From an uncultured Megasphaera sp. (lineage in GTDB: Bacteria; Bacillota; Negativicutes; Veillonellales; Megasphaeraceae): a stretch of DNA of 22,514 nt. The translations under genes and the position numbers were made by a program. The notes under the pieces are model-generated. The model worked only from the letters and a program-made list of their open reading frames with translations, did no database searches and was not told the DNA's origin. Below are positions 1-6,100 of the stretch, one piece after another (position 1 is the first letter of the stretch; each line of letters starts with the position of its first letter). The stretch is taken from assembly GCA_900540735.1 (NCBI GenBank), contig UQHB01000043.1, positions 1 to 22,514 of the forward strand. The letters run 5' to 3'.

Positions 1-2
1 AT

Positions 3-68
3 CGGTTTCCTATGAAGCCGCTGGGATGGAAATCACCGAAAGAGGTACTCGACTCGTATAGCATGTAA
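3..68 (+). CDS. C-terminal end of a probable IS30-family transposase (partial)
   Basis: The frame that is open from the left edge to a TAA at 66-68 reads a short tail containing PMKPLGWKSPKEV. The pattern P-x-K-x-L-G-W-K-[ST]-P-x-E-[VIL] is typical of the extreme C-terminus of IS30-family transposases (usually after N-N-R-P), which cut and paste the element through a DDE catalytic core. Only about 21 residues are visible, so neither the core nor the left end can be checked. The element end would lie just downstream, between the stop and the bioY promoter. Another open frame (2-61) gives a peptide with no recognisable motif. The family call rests on one motif. Confidence 0.45.
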   Translation, partial: RFPMKPLGWKSPKEVLDSYSM

Positions 69-89
69 CATATGATTGACAAATCTACA

Positions 90-128
90 ATTGTTAACTA
101 TATCGTATTCTATATTCAGTTGACTAAT
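90..128 (+). promoter_or_regulatory. possible BirA operator overlapping the bioY promoter
   Basis: ATTGTTAAC at 90-98 matches the half-site of the Firmicute biotin repressor BirA. A degenerate opposite half (GTTGACTAAT, 119-128) overlaps the -35 box. The 20-nt spacer is longer than the roughly 14-16 nt normally seen and the right half has an extra base, so this is only a suggestion. Biotin control of bioY by BirA is common in the phylum. Confidence 0.25.
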
Positions 129-148
129 ATTTTAAGGAGTGGTATAAT
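120..148 (+). promoter_or_regulatory. bioY promoter (sigma-A type)
   Basis: TTGACT at 120-125 and a perfect TATAAT at 143-148 are separated by exactly 17 nt. Transcription would start near 155, leaving a leader of about 30 nt before the ATG at 184. A second possible -35 (TTGACA, 76-81) with a poor -10 (TATATC, 99-104) lies upstream, near the probable insertion-element end. Confidence 0.65.
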
Positions 149-183
149 CATCGCATAGTCTATATATGAAGGAAGTGTTTTTC

Positions 184-726
184 ATGGAATCTACACGCAC
201 TAAAACAGCCGTCATGACACGGCTTGCTCTACTTATTGCTATGAACTGTATTTCAGCCTACCTTATTATTCCTATTCCCTTTTCCCAGTCTCCCTTGGCC
301 TTGCAGACGTTGGTCGTCAATTTAGTCGCCTTTTTATTGCCACCGAAACAGGCTTTCATCGCTATGGCCGCCTATATTTTTCTCGGTCTCATCGGCGTCC
401 CTGTCTTTACTGGCGGCAGTGCCGGCCCTGGGAAACTCTTTGGCCCTACAGGCGGCTATATTCTCAGCTGGGCCGTGGCGGCAACGCTCATTGCTTGGCT
501 GAAAGGCAAAACGTATAATTTCAAACGCTTTGCCTTCGTCAGTATCGTCATCGGTATGCCCGTTATTTACATTTTAGGTGCCGTGCAGTTACAGCTCCTC
601 ACAGGCATGCCGTGGAGTGCCGTTTTTATTTCTGGTGTCTTGCCTTTCATTCCTTTAGACATCGTCAAGTGTCTCGGTGCCGCAGCCTTGGCCCGGCCTG
701 TATGGAAATTATTCCATGAATTATAA
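184..726 (+). CDS. bioY: BioY, biotin ECF transporter substrate-binding (S) component
   Basis: BioY is the membrane subunit that captures biotin; alone or with the shared EcfA/A'/T energy module it imports the vitamin. The 180-residue chain has about six hydrophobic helices and the family's conserved regions: the N-terminal IPIPFSQSPLALQTL segment and the loop GGSAGPGKLFGPTGGYI, plus the C-terminal PFIPLDIVKC segment. I chose ATG 184 because AAGGAAGTG (about 169-177) is a good ribosome-binding site at the right distance. The in-frame ATG at 166 has no such site and would lie only about 11 nt from the predicted transcription start. The gene stands alone between its promoter and a strong terminator. 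It is a host gene flanking the prophage. Confidence 0.95.
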   Translation: MESTRTKTAVMTRLALLIAMNCISAYLIIPIPFSQSPLALQTLVVNLVAFLLPPKQAFIAMAAYIFLGLIGVPVFTGGSAGPGKLFGPTGGYILSWAVAATLIAWLKGKTYNFKRFAFVSIVIGMPVIYILGAVQLQLLTGMPWSAVFISGVLPFIPLDIVKCLGAAALARPVWKLFHEL

Positions 727-738
727 TCCATATACGAC

Positions 739-774
739 AAAAGCTCCTATTCCCTATGGAACAGGAGCTTTTTT
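739..774. terminator. bidirectional intrinsic terminator between bioY and tRNA-Leu
   Basis: AAAAGCTCCT (739-748) pairs with AGGAGCTTTT, and an inner TTCC/GGAA pair closes a CTAT loop after one A/C mismatch. A run of T follows on the plus strand and a run of A precedes the stem, so it can end both bioY (plus) and the tRNA transcript (minus). Confidence 0.9.
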
Positions 775-828
775 GGTGCGAGTGAAGGGACTTGAACCCT
801 TACGTCGTAAGACGCCAGATTCTAAGTC
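774..828 (-). pseudogene. 3' fragment of tRNA-Leu(UAG), cut by prophage integration
   Basis: On the minus strand the sequence runs through the anticodon loop CTTAGAA (anticodon TAG), a long variable arm (CGTC-TTAC-GACG, the class II form of Leu tRNAs), a T arm (AAGGG-TTCAAGT-CCCTT), the 3' acceptor strand CACTCGC and an encoded CCA at 774-776. The anticodon 5' stem, D arm and 5' acceptor strand are missing; AT-rich sequence unrelated to a tRNA replaces them from about 829. The gene is therefore incomplete here. By the usual mechanism, the functional copy is at the other prophage end, completed by a phage-carried 3' half. Confidence 0.85.
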
Positions 829-847
829 TTAAATTTAATTTTTAAGA
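774..847. other. prophage attachment site (att) at the tRNA-Leu anticodon region
   Basis: The tRNA identity ends inside the anticodon stem, so the shared core runs from about 828 towards 774. Tyrosine integrases that use tRNA genes often exchange strands across the 7-base anticodon loop, here flanked by AGA and TCT. A second inverted repeat, TCTTAAA/TTTAAGA (827-833 and 841-847, 7-nt spacer), straddles the junction and could be the phage-side core site. The exact crossover needs the other end. Confidence 0.7.
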
Positions 848-868
848 AATGGCTTAAAACAGCCATTT
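847..868. repeat. inverted repeat near the attachment site
   Basis: AAATGGCT (847-854) and AGCCATTT (861-868) form a perfect 8-bp stem with loop TAAAAC. There is no T run, so it is not an obvious terminator. TTAAAACAGC at 854-863 recurs at 909-918. The location suits accessory protein binding sites of an integration region; this is inference. Confidence 0.45.
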
Positions 869-879
869 TACGCTGATTG

Positions 880-888
880 TGGTATACT
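880..888 (+). promoter_or_regulatory. possible extended -10 promoter element
   Basis: TGG-TATACT at 880-888 fits an extended -10 box (TGn plus TATACT). No convincing -35 is seen 17 nt upstream. A transcript from it would run only about 110 nt to the hairpin at 959-997 with its plus-strand T run. Confidence 0.25.
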
Positions 889-934
889 AAAGAACTGCTA
901 GAAACAGTTTAAAACAGCTATAAATAGTTGATAA

Positions 935-954
935 TGATGTCAAGATGATGTCAA
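935..954. repeat. direct repeat TGATGTCAA x2, 11-bp period
   Basis: TGATGTCAA occurs at 935-943 and 946-954, one helical turn apart, so both copies face the same side of the helix. With the inverted repeats nearer the junction, these are candidate arm-type integrase or excisionase sites. The rest of the non-coding stretch 829-958 shows no gene. Confidence 0.4.
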
Positions 955-958
955 AATC

Positions 959-1007
959 AAAGCGAACTAATATGAATGATTTATATTAGTTCGCTTTTTC
1001 TTTTTTT
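959..1007. terminator. strong terminator ending the late operon
   Basis: A perfect 15-bp stem (959-973 with 983-997) has a 9-nt loop. On the plus strand T5-C-T7 follows. On the minus strand the stem begins about 12 nt after the last lysis gene's stop and is followed by TTTGATTTT, so it can also end the late operon before the attachment site. Confidence 0.85.
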
Positions 1008-1009
1008 GG

Positions 1010-1489
1010 TTATTTGAACATCATTCCTACAAGTAATCCCCCCACACCAATCGCCCACATATCGCGTTGACGACGCAAGACGGCTTGCTTATGTTCCATT
1101 GCCTTTATTTCGTTGGTCAATCTCGTCAAGGATTCGTTTTGCCTCTGCAAGGTCTGCTCTGCTTTGTTCAACGAGCCGTTGGCTGTCGTTAATAAGTGCT
1201 TCGTCTGTGTCAGCTCTTCCTTGCATTTCTTCAAGTCGTCCTGTAGCTGTATCAAGGTTTGCTTGTCCGCGGTCGAGTGCTGACTGAGCTGATTTAATTT
1301 GCTCTGTAGCGTCGTTAATGTCATGTCTTGCTGATTGATTATCTCGCTCAGCCTGTTGTACTGACTCAAGGGCATTACGACTGTCTGCTCTGGCACGGCT
1401 GTCGATGTATCTGCCGTATAACCAACAACCGGCAAATATAAGGATGCAAGCAATGCCAACAAGCAGCAGCTTCTTTTTACGTTCTTCAT
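1010..1489 (-). CDS. spanin-like periplasmic coiled-coil protein, +1-frame partner of the overlapping gene
   Basis: This 159-aa protein starts with a Sec-type signal sequence (basic KNVKR, hydrophobic CCLLALLASLYLPVVG, probable cleavage after GYTA near residue 26). A long heptad-like coiled coil (about 40-135) follows, and the end is a short hydrophobic segment, WAIGVGGLLVGMMF. No usable lipobox precedes Cys9/Cys10, so it is not a standard Rz1-type lipoprotein; an N-terminal signal with a C-terminal membrane segment recalls one-protein (u-)spanins. It overlaps the next gene over 1089-1489 in a different frame, and its ATG lies 4 nt inside that gene. AGGAG (1499-1503) is 9 nt upstream and can serve both. 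Likely role: spanning the periplasm and helping to disrupt the outer membrane at lysis. The function is inferred from topology and position. Confidence 0.75.
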   Translation of the reverse strand: MKNVKRSCCLLALLASLYLPVVGYTADTSTAVPEQTVVMPLSQYNRLSEIINQQDMTLTTLQSKLNQLSQHSTADKQTLIQLQDDLKKCKEELTQTKHLLTTANGSLNKAEQTLQRQNESLTRLTNEIKAMEHKQAVLRRQRDMWAIGVGGLLVGMMFK

Positions 1490-1493
1490 TCAT
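1089..1493 (-). CDS. i-spanin-like (Rz-type) inner-membrane coiled-coil protein
   Basis: From ATG 1493 the protein has 134 residues: a basic start (NEERKKK), one transmembrane helix (about 8-28, LLLVGIACILIFAGCWLYG) and then a charged, Ala/Gln/Asp-rich coiled coil to the end. This is the layout of Rz-type inner-membrane spanins. A longer reading from 1544 adds 17 residues but ignores the ribosome-binding site AGGAG at 1499-1503, which is 5 nt from ATG 1493 and overlaps the TAG of the gene before it. The other frame of the same DNA encodes a second secreted coiled-coil protein, as in lambda Rz/Rz1, though here the overlap is nearly complete. No sequence-level family match was recognised. Confidence 0.8.
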   Translation of the reverse strand: MNEERKKKLLLVGIACILIFAGCWLYGRYIDSRARADSRNALESVQQAERDNQSARHDINDATEQIKSAQSALDRGQANLDTATGRLEEMQGRADTDEALINDSQRLVEQSRADLAEAKRILDEIDQRNKGNGT

Positions 1494-1501
1494 TGTATCT
1501 C

Positions 1502-1717
1502 CTAAAATAAGCGATTTAGCACACCATACACGACGCAAGCACACGTTACCAGTTCTACGACGCGAAAGAAATACGCGCCGTACTTATTTTTCGTCGTGTC
1601 CGTCACGGCATCGTGAGACGCTTTGATTTCGTCCAGCTTGCTGATAACGTCTTTATTAAGCTTTGCAAACTTAGCGTTAAATTCTTCCCGTAATTTAATG
1701 AGTTGTTCTTCGTTCAT
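1502..1717 (-). CDS. small tail-anchored membrane protein, XhlA/holin-like
   Basis: This is a 71-residue protein with a charged helical N-terminal part (about 1-45, heptad-like) and one C-terminal membrane helix (about 51-68, FRVVELVTCACVVYGVL). The layout resembles the XhlA/hemolysin-type accessory proteins that sit beside holins and endolysins in Firmicute prophages, but the sequence match is not strong. A good ribosome-binding site (GAGGAGG) precedes ATG 1717. It follows the endolysin gene by 69 nt, and its stop overlaps the ribosome-binding site of the spanin-like pair. A role in membrane permeabilisation is inferred. Confidence 0.75.
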   Translation of the reverse strand: MNEEQLIKLREEFNAKFAKLNKDVISKLDEIKASHDAVTDTTKNKYGAYFFRVVELVTCACVVYGVLNRLF

Positions 1718-1744
1718 ACTATATTCCTCCTCATACCCTTAAAT

Positions 1745-1765
1745 ATAGGCCTTATATAAGCCTAT
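1745..1765 (-). other. hairpin in the endolysin/XhlA-like gap
   Basis: ATAGGC (1745-1750) pairs with GCCTAT (1760-1765), and the inner TTATATAA can extend the stem past one bulged C. No T run follows, so an RNA stability or processing element is more likely than a terminator. Confidence 0.35.
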
Positions 1766-1786
1766 TACAGCTATACCGTTACGCCA

Positions 1787-2386
1787 TCAATACATAACGT
1801 CTAAATCAACAGGCATGCCGTCAATGTTCCCCGTATCACTATACTGCCAGATTGGCACGTTCCGTTCCGGATGCTCGATTTTATACCAGTTCGTCTTATC
1901 GTAGTTTGCTACGAAAAATGGTACATACAAGGGAATCATATCCGTATTGACGTAATTCGTTAATGTGTCATACGAGGCATACACACCGGCATATATGTTA
2001 GCGGCATTCATCGTATTCACCCAAGCCATGATGACACTGGCAAGAGCGTCCGGCCCTAGCACCTTTTGGGATTCTTCCTCTACATCAAACCAGATACCGG
2101 CTTTTAGTTCGACACCGCGCAAATAGGTCTGCATCATATCAATAAGCCATTTTGCCTCTTGCGCGGCTTCTTGCGTAGTCGTTGCAAGGCTGTAGAAGTA
2201 AATGCCTAAATCCATTCCAGCAGCCTTTGCGGCGTTAATGTGTTCAACAAAATAATCATCCAGCTCCTGCACGCCATCACTACGGGTTCGCCCAATGCGG
2301 ACGATGCAAAATTCTTTTCCTAATGCAGCGGCTTGCTGAAAATCAAAGCCAGCCTGACAATAACTTACGTCAATTCCTTCTCGCAT
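1787..2386 (-). CDS. endolysin, GH25 muramidase
   Basis: GH25 enzymes cut the beta-1,4 bond between N-acetylmuramic acid and N-acetylglucosamine. The 199-aa protein is a single catalytic domain with the family landmarks: GIDVSYCQ at residues 4-11, IVRIGRT, the LGIYFYS strand, the catalytic-strand motif IWFDVEEE (about 98-105, with the Asp and Glu used in catalysis), and the closing WQYSDTGNIDG...DLDVMY. There is no signal peptide and no separate wall-binding domain, so release should depend on a holin. The start is supported by AAAGGAGAGG. It overlaps the upstream membrane gene by 17 nt, which suggests coupled translation within the lysis cassette. Confidence 0.95.
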   Translation of the reverse strand: MREGIDVSYCQAGFDFQQAAALGKEFCIVRIGRTRSDGVQELDDYFVEHINAAKAAGMDLGIYFYSLATTTQEAAQEAKWLIDMMQTYLRGVELKAGIWFDVEEESQKVLGPDALASVIMAWVNTMNAANIYAGVYASYDTLTNYVNTDMIPLYVPFFVANYDKTNWYKIEHPERNVPIWQYSDTGNIDGMPVDLDVMY

Positions 2387-2699
2387 GTTCTTCCTCTCCT
2401 TTCATCGGTGGCGGCGGACAACCAAGATTGCTGTTCCAGCGGCTGTCCATGCCGTACTTTGTCCAAGCGGCTTTACCAAGCCCTACCATACCGCCTAATC
2501 CAGTTACCACAACAGATACGCCAGCCCAACAGCTGGCTAAGTCAAACTTTGTACCATACAGGGCATTTGACCAGTAGCCATAGATCCAGCTAATCATGAC
2601 AAGGCATAAAAAAATCATCATAACAGCTCCCATCATGATGATTAAGGCAAGCCAGTTGTCCTGCGCCCACTTGCCAAAGGCTATGATGTTTTCTTTCAT
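2370..2699 (-). CDS. two-helix membrane protein, holin candidate
   Basis: This 109-residue protein has two hydrophobic helices: about 17-43 (WLALIIMMGAVMMIFLCLVM and following) and about 55-80 (LASCWAGVSVVVTGLGGMVG). A charged, Pro-rich tail (CPPPPMKGEEEHARRN) ends it. Small size, two membrane segments, a charged end and a position directly before the endolysin fit a class II-like holin, but no family signature was recognised. It overlaps the upstream gene by ATGA and the endolysin by 17 nt. An alternative role is a generic phage membrane protein. Confidence 0.75.
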   Translation of the reverse strand: MKENIIAFGKWAQDNWLALIIMMGAVMMIFLCLVMISWIYGYWSNALYGTKFDLASCWAGVSVVVTGLGGMVGLGKAAWTKYGMDSRWNSNLGCPPPPMKGEEEHARRN

Positions 2700-3031
2700 T
2701 GGACTTCACCTTCTTCTGTAGGTAAGGTCTTAAATTTGCGGCTAATATCTTCCATGACACCGTTTCCATCGAGTGCTTTATAGCTGCTATACATGCGCGC
2801 AAAATTTTCCCGTGCATAAATGGGTGCCCAGCCTTTAGCCTCGTAATGGTAGTACGACTGAATAAGTCTATCACGTAGTAAGTCTTGCAAGCCGTTTTTA
2901 ATGGCTTCGTATTCTTTGCGTTCGTGTCTTTGTTCCGACACTTTCGACTTTATCCAGCCAGCCATAAACGCAATGACCATCGGAATAACAGTGCCTAAGA
3001 TAATTCTAAAAAGCTCGTTTTCAATATCCAT
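2696..3031 (-). CDS. phage membrane protein with conserved C-terminal helical region
   Basis: This 111-residue protein has one N-terminal membrane helix (about 8-26, RIILGTVIPMVIAFMAGWI). A conserved cytosolic region follows: LLRDRLIQSYYHYEAKGWAP, then IYARENFARMYSSYKALDGNGV. Small proteins with this region are widespread in Firmicute phages near lysis genes, often labelled holin or minor protein; a proven function is not known to me. Ribosome-binding site TAAGGAGAG precedes ATG 3031. Its last bases overlap the next start (ATGA), so the two are probably translated together. With two further membrane proteins in the cassette, which one is the pore-former is open. Confidence 0.8.
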   Translation of the reverse strand: MDIENELFRIILGTVIPMVIAFMAGWIKSKVSEQRHERKEYEAIKNGLQDLLRDRLIQSYYHYEAKGWAPIYARENFARMYSSYKALDGNGVMEDISRKFKTLPTEEGEVQ

Positions 3032-3069
3032 GATTACTCTCCTTAATTGTTATGTATAAGCACTTACCA

Positions 3070-3086
3070 AGCCTAGAAAGTAGGCT
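3070..3086 (-). other. short hairpin after the giant gene
   Basis: AGCCTA and TAGGCT form a perfect 6-bp stem with a 5-nt loop, overlapping the end of the 9-codon ORF. There is no T run. It could separate mRNA levels of the giant gene from the lysis genes. Confidence 0.3.
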
Positions 3087-3102
3087 CACGAATATAATGC
3101 AT
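3073..3102 (-). CDS. possible 9-codon leader ORF
   Basis: Right after the giant gene's stop, AAGGAGTGA precedes an ATG at 3102 that opens a 9-residue frame (MHYIREPTF) ending in TAG at 3073. The ribosome-binding site is as good as those of real neighbours. It may be a remnant or a translational leader; no product is claimed. Confidence 0.25.
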   Translation of the reverse strand: MHYIREPTF

Positions 3103-3115
3103 AGCGTATCACTCC

Positions 3116-6100
3116 TTATTCATAATACTTGCCAAAATTCGTAACAGCTTTCTTCGCGTACCCACGCATTTTATCGCGGCGTTTGTCGATTTCCAACCGT
3201 TTCTGTTCTGCACTCATTTTCGGATTATCCTGTATTGCACGGATTTCCTTATTGAGCTTCGTAACAGTCTTCATGGTCGTTTCCACTTCTTTTTTGCCTT
3301 TTGGCTTTTTGTCTCCACGGTTTTCGGAATCGCTAATGGCTTGATTTAAATCGTAGAGCTGATTGACATATTCAGAATTTGCACCATCTTGTCTGATGAA
3401 ACTGCCAATGAATGGCTTTTCATACCAGTATTTTGCAGGCTGCGCTGGTCTCGATTTTCCCTGTACAGCATCCAACGAGTCATCCAATGAGCCGGCTATG
3501 AAGCGTCCAGCACTGCCAAAGTACCCGGAAATAAAGTTATCTAAGGCAATCGGCGAGATTTTTAGCTGTTTAGCAGGCCATGTATCCGCCAAGAGGCGTG
3601 AAAGTTCTGTCGTGTTTTGGTTCGCTTGCTGTTCAGACGGCAACTTCTGCAACCGTTGTGACACCAGGGGCCGGCCTGTCCAGAATGAATAGTTTGCCAT
3701 CCATTCTATGATAGGCTTAAAGACAGCAGGGAACAGGCTCGGTGTCATGGCCTGTACGACTTGATAAGCCCACGAAGACATAGCCTTCGGGTCTTCTCCG
3801 TTCATCTGATTCAGCACAGCTTCTACACCGCCGCCAAAAAGAATACCCACTTCCTGCGGTTTTGGAATAAGCAAATGTTCACCGCCTAAGCTAATAGCCC
3901 AGTTCGAGAGCTTCGTTTCTTCATCAAGGTCTCTATACCAGTCGTCATCATGGTTAAACGCCCATAAAATAAGAGACGGCAAGACGATATAAGCCATGGT
4001 CGCAATAATGGAACGTTTCGGGTTTTCCTTAAAGGAGCGGATAAACTTGTCTGTCCCTTGAATGGTGGCATTAAAGAAGGGAATGTAACGGTTATATTTA
4101 CGGCCTTCACTTCCGGCACGTCCAAAGTTCAACGTCACTTCTTTTGCTAAATAGCCAGCTTGTTCGATAGTCAAGCCTTTTTTCATGGCTCCAGCAAATT
4201 CAGCCGCACGCGTACTATCTTCGATAAGATTAGCAAAGCTGTCGTACTTGTTCCATAGCATATGGATTAGTTTACGTATCTGCTTAATACCAGCTTTGGA
4301 GTCCTTGTATTGGTCTCCCAGCATGTCATGAATCATGTTATCTGCTGACTGTACATCGGAACGGATATACGTACTCATGCTGGCACCACTGCCATAGTAT
4401 TGCGTAGCAAATTTCTTATCTGTTGCCAGCTTCCACGCTCCTTTCACACTCGATACGATAGGAATGAATCCCGTCTTCGAGTTGACCGAAGCAGCCATGG
4501 TATCACGCAAGAAGTTGCGGACAATGAACGATGGCGAAATGGTCGCACCGCGTCGTAAGCACTGCGCAATCTGTCTTGCCCCTTCTAAGACAAAATTCGA
4601 GCTGGCTTCATTCATCGCCGTTAATGCTTTATATATTTCCGGTGTCGTCCGGTATACGACTTTTTTGCCGCCTACCCACACCGTAAAGGCATACATATTC
4701 GAGTTTGCATGCTGCATCGTTGGATCACGTACCACAATTTCACCAAGTCCCGGGAAATCTTTATCTAGCCGCACGAGCGACTTGCCTACATTGTTCCGTT
4801 CGCAACGGTTTATAGCCGAGGCCATATAACATATCATGCTGTTCACCGGGTCGAGAACGGCACGCTGTCCGCCCATCTCGATTTGTTTGACAGGGGACGT
4901 AATATTGACAAAACGGTTGTCCATCTTTAAATCACTGATTTGTGTATCTATGTCTTTACCGTCGGACATGTCCCGGTACATCGGGCAGTAAGCCTTATAG
5001 GCACGGAGCTTGTCCCCCAGCTGTTTCGTAATCAAGCCTTGTTGCTGCATGATATTCACGAGATTAATATTGACATTCCAGTAATGTTCCGCCGCCTTTT
5101 TAATAGTTTCTGGTACATTCTGTATGATTTGTTGACACTCTTCTGCACTAAATCCGGCAGGACGAGCATACTCTTTAGGATACCGTTTTGCTAATTCTTC
5201 GGTGCGCATGGCAATTAAATACGTGCCTAATGCGTCTTCTGCCTTTGCAAATCCGGCTTTCTGCAAGTCTGCTTTTGTCGTCTTATCCATTTCATCCAAC
5301 ACATCTTGCATGGTGTCTTTCTTGGTCACTGCGCCTTTGTAAATCTCATTCAAGAGCTTGAACGATGTATTCTTGTCTTTACCGCCAGTAAGTAACATAT
5401 ACGTCCGGGCAACAGCGTTACTCTTTGCCATCAGGGCTTGCTTCTGCACATCGTGTTCGTAAGCAATCTTTTCGCCTGCTACGGCTTCGGCTTGTTTTAC
5501 CATCTGCCCCAATGGATTCGTATCGTCTACCATCTTCGTGTAGAAGTTTTTCATCTGATAGGACAGCCATTTCTTCATGCCGTCCCGTTTGCGGCTGGGT
5601 ATTCTCCCACCATTCCGCGCAATAGTGGCACTAGCGCGCTGTTCTACGGTCTGTTCTTGATAGGCCTTAATCAATGCTGTAAGCGTATCAAATTTTTCTT
5701 TCAACTCTTTATTTTTTGTTAATTCAGTATAGAACTGGTTCGCGTAGCCCGGATACCGTTCTGCACCGAGTTCGGGGTTTTCAAGGAGTGTCGAGCCAAA
5801 TTCACTTACCCCTTCGCGTCGCGCTTCTGCCGGAGTCAGGTTCTTATCGTCTTTTCGACTAAACAAGCTGTCAAACCCACGGTCTTTGTCGTACCGGGCA
5901 ATCACTTCTTTCGTCAGTTCCCGATTCCCTTTGAGCTTGAGCGTCTTGTCTATATGCATAGCAAGGATGCGCCCATACTGTGCCAGATTGAAGTAGCTGC
6001 CAGAAAAGCCTGCACCGGAGTGTTCGTTGTACAGCTTGTCCCCTGTATCATCGGGCTTGACTTTCGACTTTTCGTAAATCGGTACGATGTCGTTAATAGC

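Noticed and set aside
2..61. Alternative open frame at the left edge (SVSYEAAGMEITERG)
   Set aside because: It shows no recognisable motif, while the neighbouring frame carries the IS30-like PMKPLGWKSPKEV tail.
166..183. Upstream in-frame ATG for bioY
   Set aside because: It has no ribosome-binding site and lies about 11 nt from the predicted transcription start; AAGGAAGTG positions translation at 184.
1745..1765. Hairpin after the endolysin as a terminator
   Set aside because: It has a short imperfect stem with no T run, and genes continue on the same strand 30 nt later.
2590..2874. 94-codon minus-strand frame across the junction of the 109-aa and 111-aa membrane proteins
   Set aside because: It overlaps two well-supported coupled genes, lacks a ribosome-binding site and has an irregular His/Cys-rich product.
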